Shown piece by piece: positions 17,601 to 25,321 of a DNA stretch of 64,000 nucleotides. Position 1 is the stretch's first letter, and each line of letters begins with the position of its first letter. Location: assembly GCA_902479075.1 (NCBI GenBank), contig CABSNK010000003.1, positions 1 to 64,000 on the forward strand, read 5' to 3'. The position numbers and the translations under genes are program-made. The notes beneath the pieces were generated by a model. That model did no database searches and was not told the DNA's origin. It saw nothing but the letters and a program-made list of their open reading frames with translations. The stretch comes from an uncultured Collinsella sp. GTDB taxonomy: Bacteria > Actinomycetota > Coriobacteriia > Coriobacteriales > Coriobacteriaceae.

Positions 17601-19064
17601 TATCTCACCGACGAGATCGCGCGCATGATGGGCGAGATGGGCTCCAAGGTTCCGATGATGATCAAGCTCGATGAGAGCGACGTCGCCGGTCCCATGGGCA
17701 TTCGCGTGCGTTCGTTTATCGAGTCGGTCAACCGTCGTCGCGCGGAGGAGCGTGCCGAGGGCGCCCGGGTGCACGCGGTCCATCCGCTCGACGACCCGTA
17801 TAAGGTCAAGTACACCAAGCGCGACCGGCACGACAAGATCGCGCTGGTCCCCAACACCTCCCATGCGTTCTGCAGGCTCATGACCGCGGCGATGCGCAAT
17901 CAGGGCGTGCGCGCCGAGGCCCTTGATATCGGGCGCGAGGATGCCATCCGCCTGGGCAAACGCTATGTGCACAACGACATCTGCTTCCCCGCGCAAATCG
18001 TGATCGGCGAGGCGCTCGCGGCACTCGATAGCGGTAAGTACGACCCGCACGACGTCGCCGTGGTGACTGGCAAGTATATCGGCGACTGCCGCCTGACGCA
18101 CTACATGCCCCTGCTGCGCCGCGCGCTCGACGACGCGGGATACGACTATGTCCCGGTGCTCACCAACGACGACGTCGATGCCCACAATGCGCATCCGGGC
18201 TTCAAGCTCGGCCTTGGCCCGAGCATCCAGATCGCCTACGGTCTTCCCATGATCGATGCCCTCGAGGCCATGCTTAGGCGCATCCGTCCCTACGAGCTCG
18301 AGAAGGGCGCGGCGGACGCTGCGTTCGACCGCGCGCTCGATGAGGTTATCGAGGGCATGGAGCGCTCCGGGCTGAGAGGCCAGGCGACGGGCTTCAAACG
18401 CGCGCTTGCGATCATGGACGCCGTTCCGTACGACCGCTCGAACCCGCATCCGACCGTTCTCATCGTGGGCGAGTACCTGCTCAATTTCCATCTCGGCGCC
18501 AACCACGAGATCGAGCGCTACCTCGAGGACAACGGGCTCGAGGTCATCGAGGCGCGCATGACCGACGTGATCCGCAAGACCTATTTCTACAAGCATGCGC
18601 AGTCGCGCGAGTTCCACGTCGACCTGTCGCTGCCCGAAAAGGCCTGGTACGCCACGGCGGACAACCTGTTCGAGCTCGCGCACGACCGTTGCGACCGCCT
18701 GGGCGCGGCGAGCCCGCTCTACGAGCCGCCGACGCGCATGCCCGAGCTCGTGCGCGCGAGCGATAAGATCCTGCACCATACGTTCGATGCGGGCGAGGGC
18801 GTGCTGATTCCGGCGGAGATCCTCGAGCACGCCAAGCGCGGCTGCCGTAACTTCGTGATCCTGCAGCCGTTCGGGTGTCTGCCCAACCATGTCGTGGGGC
18901 GCGGGCTCATCCATGCGCTCAAGGAGCAGTATCCCACGGCGCAGTTCCTGCCGCTCGACTACGATCCCGACGTGAGCTTCGCCAACGTGGAGAACCGTCT
19001 TCAGATGCTCATCATGAACGCCAAGGCGCAGGGGTGCGGTGAGGCGCATGGCGAGACCGCGTAA
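14625..19064 (+). CDS. acyl-CoA dehydratase activase fusion (two ASKHA domains + DUF2229 + HgdB-like)
   Basis: This 1479-residue protein begins with a BadF/HgdC-type ATPase (residues 3-265, GLDVGSTTTKVY and GGQDAKMI) and repeats the domain at 336-600 (GIDSGSTTTKFAL, DIGGQDMKAIW). Each copy keeps both cysteines expected to hold the shared 4Fe-4S cluster (SCAGGTGAF and GRCGVYAK; ACSAGCGSF and SRCTVFMN). A cysteine-rich knuckle (CRRCNNRC...GNRC) lies near 625-655. A DUF2229 region starts near 720 with IGIPRVLEFWDTMPFW, and the rest resembles 2-hydroxyacyl-CoA dehydratase subunits. Such one-chain proteins occur in Clostridia and Coriobacteriia without an assigned substrate. ATP-driven electron injection into a radical dehydratase-like partner is the likely chemistry. 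It overlaps tetR by 17 nt. Confidence 0.9.
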   Translation: MALLVGLDVGSTTTKVYAMHEDMTEAWWGYRRHGACQTASVRAMLGELAERFPHESLRVAVTGSGARDIATALGASYVQEVVANALAISRFYPQTRCAIELGGQDAKMIFFRTNDKGDIEVADMRMNGSCAGGTGAFIDEMAKLMGVGTESGEFEQLASRGTTVHEVSGRCGVYAKTDIQPLLNEGIPTTDLALSALHAVARQTIGGLAQGIDIEPPVIFEGGTLAYNPTLVRVFREQLNLSDDQVIVPRDPQIMVARGAALSLTDMFASSQPIDLPDAFVRLDKLETVAPASGEGRLAQPFFATPAEQADFMARHGKETPAKGPDAYAPGETVRVALGIDSGSTTTKFALVDEAGELVDSFYASNNGRPLDVAQQGLVSLKNRWETAGVTLAIDAVGTTGYGEELFARAFHADYHTVETVAHARAACACVPDATFVLDIGGQDMKAIWLNHGVLTDIVVNEACSAGCGSFLEGFAKNLGIAVEDIATEAFSSKAPAVLGSRCTVFMNSSVVSEQRRGKGPGDIMAGLCRSIIENVFTKVIRVSNLNRLGDKVVVQGGTFRNDAVLRAFEQYLGKPVTRAPHPGLMGAIGIALLAREKCRKGDAGTSFIGLDAVERFEHREFGGVTCRRCNNRCQRAVVAFGDGSLYVTGNRCPRGGAISWDELVREVPAAEELRPQGACEAQAPGTGRDRTAAAPNLFVDREKLLFESCPTVPVCGGRDVTIGIPRVLEFWDTMPFWSTFFSTLGFKVRVSGRSTKAMYERGLAHVTSDTVCFPAKLVHGHIRNLVDAGVDRIFMPIITTVPTENTASTSEWMCAVVKGYPYVMRNSDNPEERFGVPFDTPLFHWYDEGDRNRQLKAWCKETFDIDADLVAKATEQADRAQQTFENQLQLRGRQVLENVREDGGYAVVIASRPYHNDPLVNHGLPKLFSERGIPVLTPDAVPGVCNVDLSNSRIDIVNNYHARMLSCAVIVASTPELELVQMGSFGCGHDAYLTDEIARMMGEMGSKVPMMIKLDESDVAGPMGIRVRSFIESVNRRRAEERAEGARVHAVHPLDDPYKVKYTKRDRHDKIALVPNTSHAFCRLMTAAMRNQGVRAEALDIGREDAIRLGKRYVHNDICFPAQIVIGEALAALDSGKYDPHDVAVVTGKYIGDCRLTHYMPLLRRALDDAGYDYVPVLTNDDVDAHNAHPGFKLGLGPSIQIAYGLPMIDALEAMLRRIRPYELEKGAADAAFDRALDEVIEGMERSGLRGQATGFKRALAIMDAVPYDRSNPHPTVLIVGEYLLNFHLGANHEIERYLEDNGLEVIEARMTDVIRKTYFYKHAQSREFHVDLSLPEKAWYATADNLFELAHDRCDRLGAASPLYEPPTRMPELVRASDKILHHTFDAGEGVLIPAEILEHAKRGCRNFVILQPFGCLPNHVVGRGLIHALKEQYPTAQFLPLDYDPDVSFANVENRLQMLIMNAKAQGCGEAHGETA

Positions 19065-19737
19065 GGACGCCGATGCGCCCGATGCACGCACCCGTATCAT
19101 CGAGGCGTTTTGGGAGCTCATCGAGAACAACAGCATCTTCGAGCTGTCGGTTGGCGAGGTGACCCGCGCCGCCCAGTGCAATCGCGGAACGTTTTACTAC
19201 TATTTTCACGATTTCGATGAACTCGTCGCCATCGCCATAGCCCAGCTGCTGCAGGATAACGAGCTCATCACCGATGCCCTCTGGCATTTTTCGAGCGAGG
19301 GCGACCTTTCGGCGTTCGACCGGCGCGACGTCCGCTGCCTGCTGCGGCGCATCGTCATCACCATGAGGGCGGGTGCCGCCGAGCAGGTCGTGCAGGGCAT
19401 CCATACGATCATCATCGACCGCGTGAGAGAGATCGTCCACCCTGACGGAGAAGAGCTCAAGGCAGATTCGAGCTTTGCGGTGGGCTTTCTGGTCTCGGGC
19501 ATCATGGGCTTTGTGATGGCGGTCGGCTTTGCCCGGGAGGGCGGCGAGGAGATAGACCTCGAGCAGCTGGGGGACAGCGCGTGCGCGTACCTGAGGGCGG
19601 TCGCCATGCAGACGGTTGAAACGGTCGCGCAAGTCGAGGGCGTCGATACATCCGAGCTGCTCGAACGCGTCTCCAAGGAGGCCGATGCCTATCGCGCATC
19701 GCGTGCGACGAGTCCCGACGTGGTGAAAGACGCCTAG
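19048..19737 (+). CDS. TetR/AcrR family transcriptional regulator
   Basis: The 229-residue protein has an N-terminal TetR HTH (TRIIEAFWELIENNSIFELSVGEVTRAA followed in sequence by CNRGTFYYYF, residues 14-58) and an all-helical ligand-binding remainder. The ATG lies inside the 3' end of the activase gene, so the two are translationally coupled. It most likely represses the unit through the perfect palindrome at 14555. The ligand is unknown; an acyl-CoA or organic acid handled by the activase system is a reasonable guess. A GTG 9 nt upstream is an alternative start. Confidence 0.9.
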   Translation: MARPRKDADAPDARTRIIEAFWELIENNSIFELSVGEVTRAAQCNRGTFYYYFHDFDELVAIAIAQLLQDNELITDALWHFSSEGDLSAFDRRDVRCLLRRIVITMRAGAAEQVVQGIHTIIIDRVREIVHPDGEELKADSSFAVGFLVSGIMGFVMAVGFAREGGEEIDLEQLGDSACAYLRAVAMQTVETVAQVEGVDTSELLERVSKEADAYRASRATSPDVVKDA

Positions 19738-19762
19738 GGTTTCTCTTGCGGGGCGCCTGTCG

Positions 19763-19790
19763 CGCATCGCGCGGTGAGTCCCGCGATGCG
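19763..19790. repeat. inverted repeat after tetR
   Basis: CGCATCGCG and CGCGATGCG are perfect 9-bp arms around a 10-nt loop. There is no T-run, so termination would be weak. Confidence 0.5.
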
Positions 19791-19870
19791 GTCATAACCT
19801 GCATTCATGTGAGCCGGGTTTATAGATATTCCTCCAGCTGTTAACATAGACAACCTGTGGGTAAAGAGAC

Positions 19871-19898
19871 AAAAGCGCCGCCGACGGGCGGGCGTTTT
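19871..19898. promoter_or_regulatory. leader hairpin before clpC
   Basis: AAAAGCGCCGCC and GGGCGGGCGTTTT pair imperfectly around GAC, with A- and T-runs outside, so it could work as a terminator on either strand. It lies 31 nt before clpC. No CtsR- or HrcA-like box was recognised. Confidence 0.5.
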
Positions 19899-19929
19899 GA
19901 TTTCGATGAACTCATGTAAGGAAACGAGC

Positions 19930-22572
19930 ATGTTAGATAGATTTACCGATCGAGCGCGCAAGGTCATGTCCATGGCCAAGCAAGAGGCGCTCGATCTTCA
20001 TTCAAATAAGGTGGGTACCGAGCATCTGCTGCTCGCGCTCGCCAAGGAGGACGAGGGCATTGCCGCCGAGGCGCTGCGCTCGCTCGATATCTCCTACGAT
20101 GACATCATGGACACACTCAAAGAGGTCCAGACTACCGTTCCCGAGCCCAGCGAGGAGACCGAGGCCGCTAAGCTCGCCTTTACGCCGCTCGTCATCAGCG
20201 TGATGGAGCGTTCATTCCGTGTGGCGCGTGAGAACAACCAGACCTACGTGTCGACCGAGCACTTGCTGATCGGCATCGTCGAAGAGGGCAACGGCATGGC
20301 CATGGACATCCTCATGCGCCTGGGTGTGTCGTCCGCCTCCATCAAAAAGGCTATCGAGAAACTCACCGCCAAGGACCAGGACAAGAAGCGTCCGCTCGCC
20401 GGCGCCGGTGCCGGTCGTCCCGGTGCGGGCCTGCCGTTCTTTAGCGGCTCGGATGCCTCTCAGCAAAGGGGGGGTGGCACCGATACGCTTAAGCAGTTCG
20501 CGACCAACCTCACACAGAAGGCGCGCGACGGCGAGCTCGACCCTGTAATCGGTCGCGAAAAGGAAGTCCAGCGTATGATGGAAATTCTTTCGCGCCGCAC
20601 CAAGAACAACCCGCTCATTCTGGGCGACCCCGGCGTGGGCAAGACGGCCATCGTCGAGGGCTTGGCTCAGCAGATTGCAGCCGGCAACGTGCCCGAGAAC
20701 CTCATGAACCAGAATATCTGGACGCTCGACCTGCCGGGCCTCGTGGCGGGTGCCAAGTATCGCGGCGAGTTTGAGGAGCGCCTCAAGAACGTGATCCAGG
20801 AGGCCACCGAAGCCGACGACGTCATCCTGTTTATCGACGAGATGCACACCATCATCGGTGCCGGTTCTGCCGAGGGCTCCATCGACGCGAGCTCCATGCT
20901 CAAGCCCGTGCTCGCGCGCGGTGCCTTCCAGATTATCGGCGCCACTACGGCCGAGGAATTCCGTAAGTACCTCACCAAGGACCCGGCCTTCGAGCGTCGC
21001 TTCCAGACCATCGATGTCGAGGAGCCGAGCGTCGAGGACACGGTCAAGATCCTGACCGCGCTCAAGCCGCGCTACGAGGAGCACCACCATGTTCGCTATA
21101 CGCAGGGTGCTATCGAGGCTGCCGCGAACCTTTCCAACCGCTACATCCAGGATCGCTTCCTGCCCGATAAGGCCATCGACCTCATTGACGAGGCCGGTGC
21201 CCGCGCTCGCATCGCCGCGAATCGCGCGCCCGAGCCGGTGCGCGAGGCCGAGCATCGCATAGAGGAGCTCAAGGCCGCCGCGCAGGAGGCCACCGAGAGC
21301 GACGACATGAACAAGGCCGCCGAGATTACCGAGCAGCAGAAAGCTGCCGAGATCGAGCTCGCCGAGGCCAAGGCCGCCTGGACCGCCGAGCTCGACGCCA
21401 GCCCGCTCACCATCGATGTGAGCCAGATCGCCGATATCGTGTCCGTGACTTCGGGCGTGCCGGTGTCCTCGCTTACCGAGAGCGAGAGCCGTCGCCTGCT
21501 GCAGGCCGAAAGCGTGCTCAAGACGCGCATCATCGGTCAGGATGAGGCTGTCGAGGCAGTTGCCAAAGCCGTGCGCCGCAGCCGCTCGCCGCTCAAGGAC
21601 CCGCGTCGCCCCGGCGGCAGCTTTATCTTCCTGGGTCCCACCGGCACGGGCAAGACCGAGCTCGCCAAGACGCTCGCCGAGTACCTCTTTGGCAGCAAGG
21701 ATGCGCTCATCAGCTTCGACATGTCGGAGTTCGGCAGCGAGTTCGAGGTCTCCAAGCTTATCGGTAGCCCCCCGGGCTACGTTGGCCATGACGAGGGCGG
21801 TCAGCTCACCAAGGCCGTGCGCCGTCATCCGTACTCGGTTGTGCTGTTCGACGAGATCGAGAAGGCGCACCCCGATATCTTCAACATTCTGCTGCAGGTG
21901 CTGGAGGAGGGCCGCCTGACCGATAGCCAGGGCAAGACGGTCGACTTCCGCAATACGGTGATCATCATGACGTCCAACGTGGGCGCCCGCGAGATTGCGC
22001 AGGATGCGAGCGTTGGCTTTGGCACCACCGGCGAGCAGGGCCTTACCTCGAGCGAGATTAAGGGCCGTGCGATGGGCGAGCTCAAGCGCCTGTTCCGCCC
22101 CGAGCTGCTCAACCGTATCGACGACATCGTGGTGTTCCAGAAGCTTTCGGGCGAGAACCTGACCAAGATCGCTCACCTGCTGGTGGACGACCTGCGCCAG
22201 CGCCTGATTGCTAACGGCATGAATATCAAGCTCACCGATGCGGCCTACGACAAGATCGTGGCCGAGGGCACCGACCTCACCAACGGTGCGCGTCCGCTGC
22301 GCCGTGCCATCCAAAAGCTCATCGAGGATCCGCTGTCCGAGGAGCTGCTGGCCGGCGAGTGGGGCGAGGGCGATACCGTCCTGTGCGATGTGGCCGACGG
22401 CAAGTTTGTCTTTAGCCATGGCACGGGCGAGATCCCGGCACCGCGTCCGGCGGGCACGCTCGGCGGCGATACCGCTCCGGCGGCGCCGCACACCGGCAAC
22501 GCCGCGCCTGTGAGCAGTGGCGTGAGCTCGGGTCCCGGCGGCATGATGCAAGCCGGTTCCGGCGCGCTGTAG
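19930..22572 (+). CDS. clpC: ATP-dependent Clp protease ATP-binding subunit ClpC
   Basis: ClpC is an AAA+ unfoldase that feeds proteins to ClpP. It has an N-terminal Clp-N repeat domain (residues 1-150), a first AAA domain (GDPGVGKTA, LFIDEMHTIIG), a middle coiled coil (about 420-480), a second AAA domain (GPTGTGKTE, VLFDEIEKAHP) and a D2-small domain. The 880 residues are about 60 more than in Bacillus because of a Gly/Pro/Ala-rich tail after residue 830. AAGGA lies 8 nt before the chosen ATG. No ctsR, mcsA or mcsB is nearby, unlike in Firmicutes. The terminator at 22596 closes the unit. Confidence 0.96.
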   Translation: MLDRFTDRARKVMSMAKQEALDLHSNKVGTEHLLLALAKEDEGIAAEALRSLDISYDDIMDTLKEVQTTVPEPSEETEAAKLAFTPLVISVMERSFRVARENNQTYVSTEHLLIGIVEEGNGMAMDILMRLGVSSASIKKAIEKLTAKDQDKKRPLAGAGAGRPGAGLPFFSGSDASQQRGGGTDTLKQFATNLTQKARDGELDPVIGREKEVQRMMEILSRRTKNNPLILGDPGVGKTAIVEGLAQQIAAGNVPENLMNQNIWTLDLPGLVAGAKYRGEFEERLKNVIQEATEADDVILFIDEMHTIIGAGSAEGSIDASSMLKPVLARGAFQIIGATTAEEFRKYLTKDPAFERRFQTIDVEEPSVEDTVKILTALKPRYEEHHHVRYTQGAIEAAANLSNRYIQDRFLPDKAIDLIDEAGARARIAANRAPEPVREAEHRIEELKAAAQEATESDDMNKAAEITEQQKAAEIELAEAKAAWTAELDASPLTIDVSQIADIVSVTSGVPVSSLTESESRRLLQAESVLKTRIIGQDEAVEAVAKAVRRSRSPLKDPRRPGGSFIFLGPTGTGKTELAKTLAEYLFGSKDALISFDMSEFGSEFEVSKLIGSPPGYVGHDEGGQLTKAVRRHPYSVVLFDEIEKAHPDIFNILLQVLEEGRLTDSQGKTVDFRNTVIIMTSNVGAREIAQDASVGFGTTGEQGLTSSEIKGRAMGELKRLFRPELLNRIDDIVVFQKLSGENLTKIAHLLVDDLRQRLIANGMNIKLTDAAYDKIVAEGTDLTNGARPLRRAIQKLIEDPLSEELLAGEWGEGDTVLCDVADGKFVFSHGTGEIPAPRPAGTLGGDTAPAAPHTGNAAPVSSGVSSGPGGMMQAGSGAL

Positions 22573-22595
22573 GGATTAAACATACCTTGTATAAC

Positions 22596-22630
22596 GGGGG
22601 CGTTTCCGATAAGGAGGCGCCCCCATTTCT
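22596..22630 (+). terminator. terminator after clpC
   Basis: GGGGGCG and TTCC pair with GG, A and CGCCCCC, followed by ATTTCT. Confidence 0.8.
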
Positions 22631-22655
22631 ATTGAAATGTGCTTCAATCTGCAGT

Positions 22656-22684
22656 GCTATACTGAAATTGAAATTCAGTATAGC
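22656..22684. promoter_or_regulatory. toxin-antitoxin operator/promoter palindrome
   Basis: GCTATACTGAA and TTCAGTATAGC are perfect 11-bp arms spaced by 7 nt. Each arm contains a TATACT or TATAGC box, and the right arm touches the AAAGGA ribosome site of the antitoxin gene. This is typical autoregulation by the antitoxin. Confidence 0.75.
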
Positions 22685-22696
22685 AAAGGAGTTGAT

Positions 22697-23065
22697 ATGC
22701 CTACATCAATACTCGACATGCGGCCAGTTCAGATGAACGTGCGTATAGATCGCCAGCTCAAAGAGGCTGGGGACGCCGTGCTGGCGCATATCGGCATGAC
22801 GCCGTCACAAGCTGTGAGGGAGCTGTGGCAGTACTTGACCGAGAACGGTCATATGCCCGTCGCAAAAAAGAATGATGACGAAGTCCTGCCTGACGACATA
22901 CGATCGAAGGCGAGTTCGTCCCGCGTCTCGGAAGGGGCTGCGTTAATTTCGAATTTTTATGAGCGGTTCTCGATTCAGAGGCCGAGCCCCGATGAAGCCT
23001 TTGATTACGACGAGTTATACGATCAAATGATGAGCGAGAGATTCAGCGATTGGATCGAATTATGA
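22697..23065 (+). CDS. RelB/DinJ-type antitoxin
   Basis: The 122-residue protein has a ribbon-helix-helix N-terminus (MNVRIDRQLKEAGDAVL followed by GMTPSQAVRELW, residues 15-50), as in RelB/DinJ antitoxins, which bind their own operator and neutralise the partner toxin. The acidic, Ser- and Tyr-rich C-terminal half is the likely toxin-binding tail. The stop codon overlaps the toxin ATG. Neutralisation of the PIN toxin is inferred from gene pairing; DinJ/RelB proteins more often accompany RelE/YafQ toxins. Confidence 0.85.
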   Translation: MPTSILDMRPVQMNVRIDRQLKEAGDAVLAHIGMTPSQAVRELWQYLTENGHMPVAKKNDDEVLPDDIRSKASSSRVSEGAALISNFYERFSIQRPSPDEAFDYDELYDQMMSERFSDWIEL

Positions 23066-23589
23066 GCGGCGTCGGAACGAAACGTGTGCTCAAGCTGTTG
23101 ATCGACACGAACGTCTGGCTAGATTACTTTCTCGCTCGTACGAATGCGACCAGGCCGATAGTCGAGCTCCTTTCTTGCGCGGCGGAAGCGGAGGATATCG
23201 TCCTCTTCTCGTCCTCCCTGTCTGTCAAAGACGTCTATTACATTCTGGGAAGGACGATGAAGGCCGACGCCCGTCGTGAGGGGGCTCTCACTCCCGAAGC
23301 CATCGCCGGTGCCGACGAGACAGCGTGGGCGTGCGTTCGCCTGATTCGGCAAAAGTCGATTATTGCCTCGGTCGGTGCAGACGAGGTCTTCGACTCCTTT
23401 GTGTTCAAGTATCATCACAATGACTTTGAGGATGACCTGATGCTGGGCGTTGCCAATCGCATCGACGTCGATTACGTCGTGACGGAGGACAAAAATCTCA
23501 TTAAGCATACCAATGGTGTATGCATAAACGTTGATCAGGCGTTGAGGTTGGTTGAAGGGTCCAGCGTCCCTTCGGCGCGGCCCGTCTAA
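23062..23589 (+). CDS. PIN-domain toxin
   Basis: The 175-residue protein starts a PIN fold at LLIDTNVWLDYF, giving the first metal-binding aspartate. An acidic residue follows in SLSVKDVYYIL, and the closing aspartates lie in HNDFEDDLMLGVANR and YVVTEDKNL. PIN toxins are Mg-dependent ribonucleases. The ATG overlaps the antitoxin TGA (ATGA), the usual coupling. The protein is longer than compact VapC (about 130) because of an insert around residues 75-100. A short palindrome at 23594-23609 follows without a T-run. Confidence 0.85.
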   Translation: MSGVGTKRVLKLLIDTNVWLDYFLARTNATRPIVELLSCAAEAEDIVLFSSSLSVKDVYYILGRTMKADARREGALTPEAIAGADETAWACVRLIRQKSIIASVGADEVFDSFVFKYHHNDFEDDLMLGVANRIDVDYVVTEDKNLIKHTNGVCINVDQALRLVEGSSVPSARPV

Positions 23590-23737
23590 CATGCTTTATC
23601 TTGATAAAGTGGTGTTTCCCCGCCGTTAGCCGATGATGCGGGGGCGCTCGGCGTTTTCGACTGGTTTATGCACGCAAAGTCTGGGAATATACAAGGCGCA
23701 TGTCTTACTGTCTAACCAGTTGCGCCAAGGAGGCACC

Positions 23738-25195
23738 ATGGACTACAAGATTACCGGCTACGAGCCCGCCCAGCTGTTCCATTTCTTTGAGGAGGTCAGC
23801 GCGATCCCCCGTGGTTCTGGCAACGAGAAGGGCATCAGCGATTTCCTGGTCGCGTTTGCCAAGGAGCGCGGTCTCGATGTGTATCAGGACGAGGTCTACA
23901 ACGTCATCATTCGCAAGCCCGCATCTGCCGGCGCCGAGAATGCCCCGACCGTGATGCTGCAGGGTCACATCGACATGGTGTGCGACAAGCTGGGTTCCGT
24001 CGAGCACGACTTTACGACCGACGGTATCGACCTGGTCGTCAAGGACGGCGTCCTCACCGCTAACGGCACCACTCTGGGCGCCGACAACGGTATCGCCGTC
24101 GCGCTTATGCTTACCGTGCTCAACGACGATTCGATTGCCCATCCGGCCCTCGAGTGCGTATTCACCACCGATGAGGAGACTGGCCTGGTCGGTGCCGAGA
24201 CGCTCGACAAGTCCCAGATTAGCGCCCGTACTATGATCAACCTTGACTCCGAGGAAGAGGGCGTTGCCACCGTCAGCTGCGCCGGCGGCGTCGTCGTTAC
24301 CTACACCTGCCCCATCGTGCGCGAGCACAAGACCGGTAGCACCCTCACACTCGACATCTCCGGCCTGCTGGGCGGTCACTCCGGCAGCGATATCAACCTG
24401 GAGCGCGGCAACGGCAACCTCATCATGGCCCGCATCATCGACCGCCTGATGGTCGCTGGCGAGCCCGCCATCGTCAGCTTTAACGGCGGCACTAAGGACA
24501 ACGCCATCAACCGTGAGTGCAAGGCTGTTCTGGTCTACGCCGACCACGCTGCCGCCGAGGCCGCGGCCCAGATCGCAAAGGGCATCATCGCCGACGTTAC
24601 TGCCGAGCTCGAGGTCTTCGACCCCGGCTTTACCTGCACCGTTGAGATTGCCGACAACGCCGAGGTCGAGGCCATGGACCAGAAGTCCGCGCTTGCCCTC
24701 ATCCGCGCCCTGCGTCTTGCCCCCAACGGTGTGATCCGCCGCAACGTCGCCACCGACGGCTCCGTCGAGGTTTCCTCCAACATCGGTGTGGTTGCCACTT
24801 CTGACGACGAGGTCAAGATCATGCTGTCCCCGCGCTCTTCGATCACCTCGCTGCAGAACGAGTTCAAGGACCGTCTGCAGACGCTGGCCGATGTCCTGGG
24901 CTTCGACGCCAAGTTTGAGTTCGAGTATCCCGGCTGGAGCTATGCCGAGCATTCGCCGGTCCGTGACGTCTTTGTCGAGAGCTATCGCGAGCTCTTTGGC
25001 TCCGAGCTGCGCATCGAGTCCATCCACGCCGGCCTTGAGTGCGGCCTGTTCGCCGAGGCCCTGCACGGCCTGGACGCCATCGCCGTGGGCCCGACGCTCT
25101 CCGATGTCCACACCCCGGACGAGAGCATGGAGCTCGCTTCTGCCGAGCGCTTCTACGAGTTGCTCATCGACGTTCTCAAGCGTCTCGCTGCGTAA
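23738..25195 (+). CDS. pepD: aminoacyl-histidine dipeptidase (M20C, PepD)
   Basis: This cytosolic Zn peptidase cleaves Xaa-His and other dipeptides. Metal-binding blocks are QGHIDMVCDK, GADNGIAVA and TDEETGLVGA, and the inserted dimerisation region begins near residue 200. The 485-residue length is typical of PepD. AAGGAGG lies 5 nt before the ATG; the frame extends 105 nt upstream but lacks any further family match. A strong terminator follows, so it is a single-gene unit inserted between the toxin-antitoxin pair and hipBA. Confidence 0.94.
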   Translation: MDYKITGYEPAQLFHFFEEVSAIPRGSGNEKGISDFLVAFAKERGLDVYQDEVYNVIIRKPASAGAENAPTVMLQGHIDMVCDKLGSVEHDFTTDGIDLVVKDGVLTANGTTLGADNGIAVALMLTVLNDDSIAHPALECVFTTDEETGLVGAETLDKSQISARTMINLDSEEEGVATVSCAGGVVVTYTCPIVREHKTGSTLTLDISGLLGGHSGSDINLERGNGNLIMARIIDRLMVAGEPAIVSFNGGTKDNAINRECKAVLVYADHAAAEAAAQIAKGIIADVTAELEVFDPGFTCTVEIADNAEVEAMDQKSALALIRALRLAPNGVIRRNVATDGSVEVSSNIGVVATSDDEVKIMLSPRSSITSLQNEFKDRLQTLADVLGFDAKFEFEYPGWSYAEHSPVRDVFVESYRELFGSELRIESIHAGLECGLFAEALHGLDAIAVGPTLSDVHTPDESMELASAERFYELLIDVLKRLAA

Positions 25196-25254
25196 AGGTT
25201 GCGCTAGCAGCAGTCCGAGCCACGTGCTGGTGGATTGCAAATGACATTACGTGA

Positions 25255-25298
25255 GGGGGCACCCGAGCTTTTGCGACAGGTGCCCCCTCTCTTCTTTT
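25255..25298 (+). terminator. terminator after pepD
   Basis: GGGGGCACC and GGTGCCCCC pair around 15 nt, followed by TCTCTTCTTTT. Confidence 0.85.
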
Positions 25299-25321
25299 GG
25301 GAAATGGGAGATTACGGACAC

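Noticed and set aside
16602..19181. 859-residue open frame antisense to the activase gene
   Set aside because: Same cause: third-position GC bias opens the complementary frame. The plus-strand frame has clear ASKHA and HgdB motifs.
20212..22551. 779-residue open frame antisense to clpC
   Set aside because: Shadow of ClpC with no recognisable domain.
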